Below the pieces are notes generated by a model, which was not told the DNA's origin, did no database searches, and saw only the letters and a list, made by a program, of their open reading frames with translations. Below, piece by piece: positions 54,798 through 64,000 of a stretch of 64,000 nucleotides of DNA. The stretch lies in the NCBI GenBank assembly GCA_037127255.1, contig JBANSL010000007.1:67073538-67137537 (forward strand). The letters run 5' to 3'. Position 1 is the stretch's first letter; each line of letters opens with the position of its first letter. The position numbers were made by a program, and so were the translations under genes. The DNA comes from Persicaria tinctoria. Its lineage: Eukaryota; Streptophyta; Magnoliopsida; Caryophyllales; Polygonaceae.

Positions 54798-55363
54798 TGC
54801 ATCAACCATTGCCACCTTATTTCACTAAGTATGCACAAATTCAAAAAAAGACTCAAAATATAAACATAAACTCCGCAAGCAACAAACATTTGAGTCGGTC
54901 TTGAAAAATAGATATTGCAATCAATGCCAAGAGGTAGCAACACAAGTGGAGTAATTCACACAATTGAGTAAAGGAATTCAAATAAGGCTAAACATTCTCA
55001 CATGGTCATGTTTTGAGGACTTCAATCATACTTTAGCTCAATCATACATGCTCAATTATATTTGCTAGCTCATGTTTCACTAAAATCAAATATAGACAAG
55101 GCCAAAACATCCAAAACTCCATGAGATTTATACGATTATGCTTAAAATTTAAATCAGAGGACAAACTAAACTAGATGTGTGTTTGAATAACACATATGTA
55201 TGCAATGCATCCTTATTTTTGGGATTTTCGATTTTTTTTAATTACGAAAATAAACAAGAAATTAATAAAAAAAAAATGAAATAAATTAATCATGGTGTAG
55301 AAATTGAAATATGATCTCCTATATGCATCTATATACAGAATTCCTCTCCCCCACACTTATAGT

Positions 55364-55383
55364 TTTCATTGTCCTCAATGAAA
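55364..55383 (-). other. AGGA-loop hairpin, internal copy (G)
   Basis: TTTCATTG-AGGA-CAATGAAA, a perfect 8-bp stem. Relative to B (TTTCAGTG/CACTGAAA) both arms changed together. Confidence 0.75.
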
Positions 55384-55526
55384 CAGTAAAGGCAACAAAA
55401 GTGAATAAAATATAATTAGGGTAAGGGAAAAGGAAAGGAAAAAGAAAGAAAAACTTACCTCGGATTGCCTCCCGAGAAGCGCCTTTGTTTCACGTCATTG
55501 GCTCGACGTAATGACTCTTGATTGGC

Positions 55527-58140
55527 CTAGGTTCCTCCACCAGGGTCACCTACACCTGTCATTTCATTGACAAATGCGGGCACCCTTGGAAGGTGTAGCT
55601 CTCTATCCAAACATTCATCCATTACCCTTAGCTTCTCTCCTTGAGCTAATCTTGGGTGTTGTCCTAGAATCACAAAAGTTTTCAATTTGTTAGGGGGCTC
55701 AAATTTCCATAAACTATTTTCCTTAGGTGTTCCTAACAAATCACGAAAATTATTGTTGCGATCCATATTGTTAGCAATAGGCATATCTAAAGAATTTCCA
55801 GGAGAAAGCTTGTCATGATTAAAGAGATAGAATTCTATCTTTCTTCTATCAAACTCCATAGTCAATAAACCCTCACAACATTCAATTTTCGTTTTCGCAG
55901 TTTTTTAGGAATGGTCTTCCTAGTATAATGGGTGTTTCTGGGACTCCCTGCTCCATATCTAAAACAAAGAAATCAACAGGGAAAAACAAATCATCTACCA
56001 TAACCAAAACATATTCAACAACGCCTCTTGGCCTGATTTGTGATCGATCAGCAAGTTGCACTGTAACCCCAGTCTCAGCCAGAGCACCCAAACCCAAAGA
56101 CATGTACATGTTATAAGAAATAACATTAATTGAGGCTCCTAGATCTAACATGGCTTGTTTGAATCTAGTATTCCCAATGGCACATGGAATTGTAAACATA
56201 CTTGGGTCTCCACATTTTTCAGGCAATTTCCATTATAACATAGCAGAGACATTTTCATTCAAACTTACCTTTTCTTTCTTTTTCAGTCTTTGCTTCTTCT
56301 TTATGGTGCACAATTCCTTCAAAAATTTAGCATATCTAGGAATGCTCTTAATCAATTTGAGTAAAGGAATATTTACCTCGCACCTACTAAATGTCTCAAA
56401 GATCTCCTTATCGTCCTCATATCTTCGTGTATCCTTCAGGGCTTCCGGAAATGGTTGAACCGACTTTGAAATCTCTATAGATAAGGAAGAAGGAGGAGGA
56501 GGAAGAGGAGAAGAAGAAGAAGAAGGGGAGAAGGGCGAAGAACACGTACCTAGCACCGAACAGGCGGTGGGCGCACTGGCTACGGGCGCGGCCTCTGGCT
56601 GCGGGCGCAGCACGGTTGATTGGCCGCAGCCGCGACATGGTTGATGCGGCCGCAGAACAGTACGTCTTGCGTCTTCTTCGTCTATTTCTTCCCTTTCTTC
56701 GTCCATCCTTCCTTCATTGTCCTTTTGAGGCGTGACAATCAGTTCATTGCCACTCCTAAGTATTATTGTACCGACATTCTCCTTAGGGTTCTCAACCATT
56801 TGCGATGGAAGCTTCCCTGAATCGTTTGCCTCCTTCGCACTCAAAACCTGAATGAGCTGACTCAATTGATTCTCTAAATTTGTGATCCGGTCTGATTGTT
56901 GTTTCTCAACCTTCAACACTAATCGTGACAATTTCTGTATTGGATCCTCAATGGCCTCATTGGATTGTGGTTGGCCTCCCTGTCGAGGTTCCAATTGTTG
57001 TTAGGGCCTTGCTTGTTGCCCCCCTTGCTGATTGAAAGAGGCTTGGTAGTTCCCATAGCCCTGCTGATAGCCTCTATTATAGTTGTTGTTGTTGTTGAAG
57101 TACCCAGGATTTCCAAAATTGCCTTGTCTAGGCCCTTGTGGAGCGAAATTCCCAATGGCATTCAATTCGACGTTGGGATCTTGCAGAAGCGGGCACATGT
57201 CCGTAGGATGAGTGAATTGATTGCAAAGACTACATGCCTTCAATTGTTGAGGAGTTCTATCAATGACCAATTGTTTCTTCATCTCCTTTACCTCTGCCAT
57301 ATCAGTCTGAAACGCAGCTACAGGAGGATTAATAGAAAGTACACCCCTAGCCCGAGCGCTCTTGTTGAACTGTTTAGAGCCCTCAGATAACTCCTTGAAC
57401 ACATCCCAAGTTGCGGCAGACGTCTTATTCAACATGTTTCCTCCGCAAGCAGAGTTCACTGTTTTGCGCTCTATATCAGTAAGCCCATTGAATAGGAAAA
57501 GAACCAGATCCTTCTGAGAGTACCCAGGGCAAGGGAAGCTAGCGCAGAGTTTCTTGAAGCGCTCAAAATACTCATGTATAGACTCCGTCGCGTATTGCTC
57601 AATGCTGTTGATTGACCTTTCCGAAGCATTAAGTTTTTTCGCAGGGAAGTACATCTCTAGGAAGACCCTCTTCATCTCAGCCCAAGTAGTGATAGATCCA
57701 GGTGGTAGATAGAAGAACCATTCATTCGCCTCATTCTACAAAGAGAAGGGAAAAGCTCTCAACTTGATTTGATCCTAAGTGACGTTCTCAGTCTTCGTCC
57801 CAACTACCACAGTATGGAATTCAGAGAGATGCTTGTGGGGGTCCTCCCCACTCAACCCATGAAATTTTGGTAACAGATGAATTACCCCAGATTTCAGCTC
57901 AAAGGTGACTCCTTCCCCTAGCGCAAGGAATTGGATTGCCAGAGGTTGCTGTGCCAGATCGGGAGCGGAAAGCTCCTTAAGAGTGCGGTTTTCGTTAGCC
58001 ATCTCTGTTTCTGTTTCTCCTTAATCAAAAGGGAGCTCGCGAAAGCGATCACGAGTTTCTCGCCTTAAAGAGGCAATGGTCCTTTCAATCTCTGAATCAA
58101 ACGACAACAAAGAAGAATTAGTAGCACGGGTATGGACCAT
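55527..58140 (-). pseudogene. gag: gag-protease polyprotein of G (broken)
   Basis: Same start as B (MVHTRATNSS, at 58140). Gag domain MKRVFLEMYFPAKKLNASER at about 57675. Zinc knuckle CSLCNQFTHPTDMC. An Ala/Pro-rich spacer holds GC motifs (56573-56663) and a Ser-coding (TCT)n tract. Protease LDLGASINVI at about 56155. After the protease comes a short unique tail (to about 55527) ending GVGDPGGGT; no RT follows. In-frame stops at 58021, 57775, 57736, 57001 and 56233, plus a frameshift near 55880. It is more decayed than B. Confidence 0.87.
56573..56663. repeat. GCGGCCGC-type motifs, gag-PR spacer of G
   Basis: GCGGGCGCAGC, GGCCGCAGCCGCG and GCGGCCGCAG occupy the same spacer position as in B, but as a different sequence variant. 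Confidence 0.72.
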
Positions 58141-58196
58141 AAAAGATGGTCCACACCCAAAAATCAACACTTAAAACACACAAGAATTAATAATTT

Positions 58197-58214
58197 TCCC
58201 CGACAACGGCACCA
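58197..58214 (-). other. Primer binding site of G (tRNA-Asp type, one change)
   Basis: On the - strand TGGTGCCGTTGTCGGGGA, one base from the A3 site. Confidence 0.82.
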
Positions 58215-58218
58215 AATT

Positions 58219-59634
58219 TGACAGAGGGAAAACCTGTCGTTGATCCGTTAAAGTAAATCTCAAACCTATAACTAGTATAGCAATAAGCAAGAGGTTGATC
58301 CCACAGGGAAATTCACTATTCAAGTGTTATTAAGATGCCAATCAAGTAACCAAAAGGGGGGTTTTTAGTGTGAAAGTTCGGCCTTTTATCAAAGCGGATT
58401 GATGAGAGCAAGAGTAAATGATTGTAATTCAAACAATTAGAAGAAGCAATTCTACCTACAATTTTCCACTTTATTTGGTTGAAGCGATCCTTATAACTTC
58501 TTCTCGTCCTATTAAGTTTCCTATGAATACCCTTGTCCCAACCTAATATAGTTACTAGTCCAATCAGTCCTCGAAACCCTTATCAATCGAACAGTCCTTA
58601 AAGAAGGATTTAACCCAATTGATACCTTTAAGTTCAGAGATTAGCCAAGGTATTTGCAGTCCCTAAAGAGGGATTTAACAACACATCCAACTTCCTACTT
58701 GTTCAATTAGTTCAATCAGCCCTAAAGGAACAAGTTTGCCACTTAGGTTAAGGTTCACAATCAGGAATCTACAAAACCTTAGCAATTGAATTGGTCTAAT
58801 AAGTTGGCCAGACAAGATAGAACAAAACAATAAATAATCAAGCACAAAGAAGTTGAATCATTCAAATATAGGAAACAAGGAACGAGAATTAGAAACTCGC
58901 AATCAATCCAAATAAAGCTTCAAATTGCAGGCAGAATAGATGAGTTTAGTTCCTCATGGAAGACATCGCTCCAATCTTTCAAGTGTCTGATGAACGTAAG
59001 AATAGAATAGAAGTCCTTAAAAAACTAACAATAATCGGCCTTTTATAGGGTCTAAGTCGGCCACCAAACAAAATAACATAAACTAGGGTTTTCGTAAATA
59101 AAACGCCGCGCAGACGTCAAATGATGCATCCGCGGCATATGCTGCGGCCGCTGCTAATTGATTGGTCGCGGCATGGTTGTTGCGGCCGCATCCAGGGGCC
59201 TCTCACGGAAAATATATCCCTAATTTTCTCTTCTTGTCAACAGGAAAGTTGTAGTACTCTCAAAGAGCTTTCCAACGCATGATCATAATAGTCAATCGGA
59301 CAACCAAGGCCTCCAGAAAGTGCAAAACAAGTTCAGCATGTCCGGCTACAACTTCTGCATACTTGTTCTTCGTTTAGGCTCGCTTCTTCTTCTCAGGACC
59401 TCTTTAGATCTTCATGTCAGCTTTTCCGATCAACTAAACATTCTCATCTAATGCGTTAACAACTCCTGTCTCATCATCGGATCCACGATTACCTGAAATA
59501 ATCAATAAAAGTGTGTAGATTCCGACTCTACTAACATAGAGAGCAAATATGTAAATTGTACTTAATCCATCCATAAAATGCATCTTAACTAAGCTTTATG
59601 CAACCTATTATGCCTACCTAAATGCATGCTATCA
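58219..59634 (-). repeat. 5' LTR of G
   Basis: 1416 bp. A promoter-like CCTATAAAAGG lies on the - strand at 59036-59052. GC motifs at 59117-59195 and the shared module at 59240-59343. Confidence 0.92.
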
Positions 59635-59639
59635 CAAGC

Positions 59640-60372
59640 CTAATCCTAGGGATGCCAACTAACAATGTCGGATGGGTACTCAGGACCCGACAAACTTTAT
59701 GTCGTGAACGGTAACCAACTATCCATTTTGCATACTGGCTCATGCTCTTTACATAATCTAAATTTGCCTAATGTTCTGATTGTTCCACAACTAACCAAAT
59801 AATTAATCAGTGTGTTTAAACTCTGTCGGGATAACAATGTCATGATGAAGTTTTAACCTCACTTGTGTTGCGTTAAGAATTTTCAGGGCCAAGTCCTCCT
59901 CCGAGGGGGTGTTGATCACGGTCTGTATTGGCTCGCTCAGGCCTAGTCCACCTCCAAACCATCCATTGCTCTCACAACTGTTCGCACCTCCCTCTATCAC
60001 TGGCATCGTAGGCTTGAGCACCCCCATTCAGCAATCCTCATGCGCTTAGTTTCAATGTTCCATATTCCCATTTTCATAAATAATTTGCCTACTGTTTATG
60101 ATCCTTGTCAACTAGACAAAAGTCAATGCCTTCACCTTCCGTCTTCGTATAGTTCAGCCTTAGAACCTTTTGAACTTCTTTATTCCGATGTTTGGGGAAC
60201 TTCTCCACATCTTTCGATTAATGGAAACCGTTATTTCTTTCTTTTTGTGGATGACTGTACCAAATTTGTTTGGATCTATTTTTTATCGCACAAATCTCAG
60301 GTTCTCAAAACGTTTATCCAATTTTGTACAGTGGCATTGTCCAAGCAATTAGTTAAGTTGTCTTTAGAGTGG
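59640..60372 (+). pseudogene. pol: Ty1/copia protease-integrase fragment (broken)
   Basis: Continuation of the copia element after G. GPDKLYVVNGNQLSI...NLPNVLIVPQLTK is the protease/pre-integrase segment. LYHWHRRLEHPHS is the GAG-pre-integrase HHCC region. LEPFELLYSDVWGTSP and YFFLFVDDCTKFVWIYFL are the first part of the integrase core. The protease active-site region is missing at the junction, and frames shift near 59800 and 59890-60000. It stops near 60372, with no RT. Confidence 0.75.
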
Positions 60373-60539
60373 TAATTGGGTCTTCACTCGACCCGGTTCG
60401 GTGTGTTTCGTTTTTACCTCTCAAAAGATGTTTACACAACCTCCACTTCTATTACTTTCTTTGGGATGAATATGTGTCGGCCCAAAAACAAATGATGGAT
60501 TATGTAGATCAGTTTCTGGCATTGTAGGGGAATAGAAAG

Positions 60540-61770
60540 AAAAACCTTATGGATCAATATTAACACCCGGTGTAAAATGGAGAATATACAAATGTTGGCT
60601 CTCATTGAAACAAAAACTGAAAAAATTCCCGATCCTTTTCTATGGAAGGGTGCGGGGTTTGAAAATTCCATCTGGTCCCAGCCATTGGAAAGTCTGGTGG
60701 GCTTAGTCTACTCTCGAAGGAAAATTCTCTACTGCAAGAGATAGTTGATATTGTTTCTTAAATGCCTAGGTTCATAACAATAAAATACACTAATCATCTG
60801 GAAAATTTCTCTTGCCTTATTAGATTAATCTAAGCCCCTCTTCATGAACTGGTTAAAGATGTCTTTGGGGAAAGGATTACGGAAGCCATTAACCTTGAAA
60901 CACTCCCTTGTATTATAATGGAAGATTTAAACGAAATTGGGATTTTTTCCGAAGGGGGAGGGAGTGGCCCTTTCAGGGAGATTATCCCGATTAACAAACT
61001 TTAAAAACGATTGTCCTTGATTGAAATCCTTGCTCGGTGTAATTTCTTTACTTGGAGAAAGAAACAAATTGAGGATGGAAACATCAGAGAAAATCTAGAT
61101 TGGGCTCTGTTTCACCACACGATCATACAACAATTCCCCCTTCTCTCTACTAAAAATGTGGTTGTTTCTCAATCTGACCACTGTCCAATCTCGATTAATT
61201 TAGACATAAAGACGAGGTTTAAACCCCCACCCTTTAAATTTGAGAATATTTTGATTAAGCGTGGGGACTTCAAAAATATTGTCAAGCAATCTTGGCGATT
61301 TACATGCCCTGAATCGGCCATGGTTCAGCTTACGCGAAAAACTCATTTGCTCAAACAGAAAGCTAAAGAATGGTATAAAAGCACATTTGGAAATATCATC
61401 AGGCAATTATAGAAGGTGGAAGATCAACTCCTACATATGCAAAAAGATTTATCCCAATACCAAAACCATGTGTCTGAGCTCAAAGAAAGGAATCTTATTA
61501 CTAAAAAGGAAAAGTTATTATTATTCCAAAAGTCATACTGAACCAATGGTCAAAAACAAAACATATTAAACTAACAGACTTTAATACATCATACTTTCAT
61601 AGAGTTGCCTCGGGTACAAGGAATAGGAAATTGATCAGGTATATTACAACTGCAGAAGAAACTTAAATTACAGGATACACCAATGTTAGCAATGAAATAA
61701 AGAAAGATTTTCAAGGTTGTTTCCGCCGATATCCCATAAATAAGAAGAAATTAAATGAATATTTTTACCT
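60540..61770 (+). pseudogene. LINE endonuclease (APE/EEP type) remnant
   Basis: QMLALIETKTEKIPDPFLW carries the catalytic Glu segment. CIIMEDLNEIGIF stands where the GDFN motif is normally found, so a key residue is lost. NFFTWRKKQI...NLDWALFH and VSQSDHCPISINL are the C-terminal endonuclease motifs with the SDH signature. Several stops and frame changes are present. The linker toward RT continues (KAKEWYKSTFGNI), but no RT motif follows before 61790. Confidence 0.7.
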
Positions 61771-61791
61771 AATCACTGCGTAAATAACTAC

Positions 61792-61960
61792 CACTACTAG
61801 AATTGTGTTAATAGACATCAGATCATTTATATCGGTTAGAAAAACGCATGATGTTAAAAATATTTATAACATCAGTTTAAAAAGTGTCGATGTTATTGAG
61901 ATTAGATACATCGACTTAACTTAACGGACAATGTTAAAATTTCATTTTGAAAAAAATTCA
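61792..61960 (+). mobile_element. CACTA-like terminus with subterminal repeats
   Basis: CACTACTAGAATTGTG is the typical start of an En/Spm (CACTA) element. It is followed by short repeats of the ATCGGTT / AACATC type in both orientations (61820-61950). The other terminus is not in the window, so the 3-bp target duplication cannot be tested. Confidence 0.55.
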
Positions 61961-63684
61961 AAAGCGCGTAATTGAAATTTTAAGCGGTTATATAGCCAAG
62001 CTTGAAAACACTTAACCAAAAAACAGAGAGATTCAAATTTTTTAAGAAAAAGAGGACCCCAATTCCAACCCTTAACCAAAAATCTCTAAAACCCCATATT
62101 CCCATATCGATCAAATTAGATCAGACCCAAAGTCCCCAAATACTCTCGATCTGTTCTTGGCGATTTCGATGATTGAAGAACCCTAGATTTCATCCCGCTA
62201 ATCTAATCTCTGGTGTGCCCCATTTCGTCATCTTCTCCGACTGGCCGTCTCCTTTCGCTTCTCCGACTGGTCTTCTTCAACTAGCGTGGAACCATGGGCT
62301 CACCGCCATCTTTTCTGGTTGGTCATCTTTACCATCTCTGATTGGTCGGCCCCTTTCTCTCTTCTACCCCCATCACCGGCTCAGACCCATCCCACCAAAC
62401 CCTTAAATCCAAATCCTAGATCTGAGAGGGCAAGTGTGAAAGGGGAACATTAGAGCCGAATAAATCAAAGATGCTAGATCGCTTATTCATCTCGAGATCT
62501 CTCTCTGACTCTCTCCATCTCTTGTCTATTGTTCTCTATCTCGTCTGTTTTAACCCAAAGCCATTTGTTGCCTGCTATCATCCGATGCCGACGCCAAGAG
62601 CTCGACACCTTCTTTTCTTTCTCCGGAACCAGAAGGGAGAGTGGGAGACAAGCCAGAAGTCGTCTCCTATGCAGCCTCAATAGGTAACTGTTCTTCTCCT
62701 CTATTTTCGTTGCATATCTGAATTAGAGTTTAAATTTTGTAGGTTTGTAATTTCAGTTTAGGGTTCATTTAGGTGTGGAATTAAGGGTTTTCTTCTCCTA
62801 TTCTTCACTATCTAATTTCTTTATTTAGGTCATTTATTGAACTTTGAATTTTGTATTGAAATAGGTTTCCAGAATTTGGGTTTTCTGTTCTTGAGCATAA
62901 ATTGGGTTTTAGAGATAAGACAACTCTCTTGCTTAGATTATGGTAAGTTTCTACCTTTTTAGTACCATTAATTCTTGTTCATTCCTTCTATGATGAGCTG
63001 AAGATTGATTTCATATTATTTTATTGCCAGGGAATGTACATTGTGAATCAATATGATATGTTATTGTTCTCTGTTTTGGTAAAACCGAAGCTACTAGTTG
63101 CATTTTGCATTTTTTGCTTCACACTCTACATGCCCCCCATTGCAATTGTGGGGATGGTCCTTCATTAAGAAGATAACATGTTGATGTTATCATGTTCTTA
63201 ATATTTCTTCAAAGTATCATATTGACTCTACTAATGCGAATTTGGTTCTAGGTCATGCAGTTCACTTCTAATATTCAACTGATACTGAGTGTCGTACAAG
63301 CTTATACTGCCGTGGATGTGCAGGGTATAGGTATGATGATCATGATTTTATCTCCGTTTTTTATTATTGATGATATTATCTGGAGTAACTAAAGAAAGGA
63401 GGATGTGATATGAAATTGTCTTATTTTTTCAATCACATGTTATTAAATTAATCAAATCTTAGAACTAGACCAGTGATTTACTATGTAAAAAGTTGGGGGG
63501 GAAATGAAAATCCCACACTTCTGGAAGCTTATAAGTTTACTTGTTGCTACCTTGATCAGATTGATATTTTTTTTTACCATATTTCTGAACTTAGATTCAC
63601 TTTAGTAGAATTGAGGCTCGATAAGAATTCATCTAAGCTTATGTGAAGCTTTTTACTGATATTCCTTTTTATTTTACCTTAAAG
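61961..63684 (+). other. Promoter/5'-UTR-like and intron-like DNA, no confident gene
   Basis: CT-rich leader-like sequence (62100-62690) is followed by donor-like AATAGGTAACTG (62681) and T-rich intron-like DNA with further donor- and acceptor-like sites (62942, 63030, 63250). Small ORFs at 62173-62406 and 62471-62683 have no recognisable domain. Confidence 0.4.
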
Positions 63685-63773
63685 AAAATGTCGAACTCAA
63701 TCCTGTTCTACACCTTGGTGCTGGAGCATGTGCTGGAATTATAGAAATGTCAGCAACATACCCTATGGACATG
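63685..63773 (+). CDS. Exon of an ADNT1-type mitochondrial adenine nucleotide carrier (partial gene or captured exon)
   Basis: 89 nt bounded by ...TTAAAG at the left and GTATGT at the right. It encodes NVELNPVLHLGAGACAGIIE followed by MSATYPMDM. This is the start of the second repeat of a mitochondrial carrier, with the PxD signature (YPMD). It is closest, from memory, to plant adenine-nucleotide transporter ADNT1, where an Ala replaces this Glu before MSATYPMD. The splice signals are intact and the phase fits (2 + 87 nt). No upstream carrier exon is recognisable in the preceding 1.7 kb. It could be one exon of a real gene with long introns, or a fragment carried by the CACTA-like element. 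Confidence 0.68.
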
Positions 63774-64000
63774 GTATGTAAACACTCGAATGTCAGGTAA
63801 TCTTTTCGAACCCTTCTTATTTCAATTCACGAGCTTGATTAGGGTTTCATTTGGTGAAATAGGGGATCTGGATTTGGGAGTTTGATTTGGTGAAATGGTA
63901 TGATAAGATCGTTGCGCTAAATTTGGTTAAGGTAGTTTATCTGCTCATGTTTCTATTTATCCCTCACTAGTTTTTGTAGTTGGTAAGTAAGTACGTTCAT
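63774..64000 (+). other. Intron-like sequence after the carrier exon
   Basis: T-rich, noncoding, and reaches the window edge without a further exon. Confidence 0.5.

Larger units (their letters stand above)
54175..55526 (-). other. 3' noncoding region of G
   Basis: Colinear with the 3' region of B: pyrimidine-rich strand near 54505-54560, three motif copies, internal hairpin and G-tract. Near 55450-55500 it has the B-type CTCGGG-AGGCAA-TCCGAG hairpin directly followed by GTAAGT, although no downstream ORF remains. Confidence 0.72.
52709..59634 (-). mobile_element. Complete RT-less B-like element G (6926 bp)
   Basis: On the - strand: 5' LTR 58219-59634, PBS 58197-58214, gag-protease 58140-55527, 3' noncoding region, PPT 54137-54153, 3' LTR 52709-54136. 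The target duplication CAAGC is perfect (52704-52708, 59635-59639). It inserted into copia gag. RT, RNase H, integrase and the post-pol ORF found in B are all missing, yet the post-pol splice-site hairpin and both AGGA hairpins are kept. Confidence 0.94.

Noticed and set aside
62471..62683. 70-aa ORF as first coding exon of the carrier gene
   Set aside because: No similarity to the carrier N terminus (no PxDxxK/R motif); CT-rich leader-like sequence.

Overview
This window is eudicot-type plant nuclear DNA, probably repeat-rich heterochromatin. Almost all of it is LTR retrotransposons nested in one another. The main lineage is Ty3/gypsy of the Athila kind: PBS complementary to tRNA-Asp, a DLGA protease signature, an FMDD reverse transcriptase, and an extra ORF after pol. 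There is also a broken Ty1/copia element, a LINE endonuclease remnant, a hAT-like MITE, a CACTA-like terminus and a probable mitochondrial rRNA fragment. The only host-gene sequence I recognise is one exon of a mitochondrial adenine-nucleotide carrier at the right edge. I see no tRNA gene, CRISPR array or bacterial-type operon.

Layout. 1-9372: family-A element A1 (+), whose 5' LTR lies left of the window; its 3' LTR (5032-9372) holds a solo A LTR (5454-7400, TSD GTCGA). 9373-15705: rearranged A element A2 (+), whose 3' LTR holds a solo B LTR (13735-15014, TSD GTTAG). 15706-16268: the end of a B LTR. 16269-17330: an RNase H remnant and unassigned DNA. 17331-22981: two near-identical copies of an approximately 1.43-kb block, separated by a mosaic A LTR. 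22982-32000: complete A element A3 (-; two 2066-bp LTRs, TSD GAGAC). 32006-35935: a probable mitochondrial rrn26 fragment split by a diverged LTR (C), which itself carries a hAT MITE, then a second C LTR fragment. About 35999-38084: B-like LTR E (-) and its adjoining 3' region. 38090-50366: complete Athila element B (+, 12277 bp, two 1267-bp LTRs, TSD GTAGG) with gag-pol and a post-pol ORF. 50372-60372: copia remnants split by a solo LTR (F) and by a complete RT-less B-like element G (52709-59634, -, TSD CAAGC). 60540-61770: LINE endonuclease remnant. 61792-64000: CACTA-like terminus followed by sequence that includes the carrier exon.

How the elements relate. B encodes the whole enzyme set (gag, PR, RT, RNase H, IN), now broken by three in-frame stops. 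A and G are gag-protease-only relatives with the same PBS and PPT architecture, so they probably depended on proteins from a B-like partner. Three cis features recur. First, a hairpin with an invariant AGGA loop sits just upstream of TTAAG-TRTGGGG tracts; in A, B and G it occurs twice, about 1.2-1.3 kb apart, and its stem pairing is preserved by compensatory changes. Second, a roughly 35-bp motif lies between these two hairpins. Third, each family carries its own CpG-rich short repeat (TCGANNTCGA in A and C; GCGGC-type in B and G) at equivalent places: LTR, gag-PR spacer and pol spacer.
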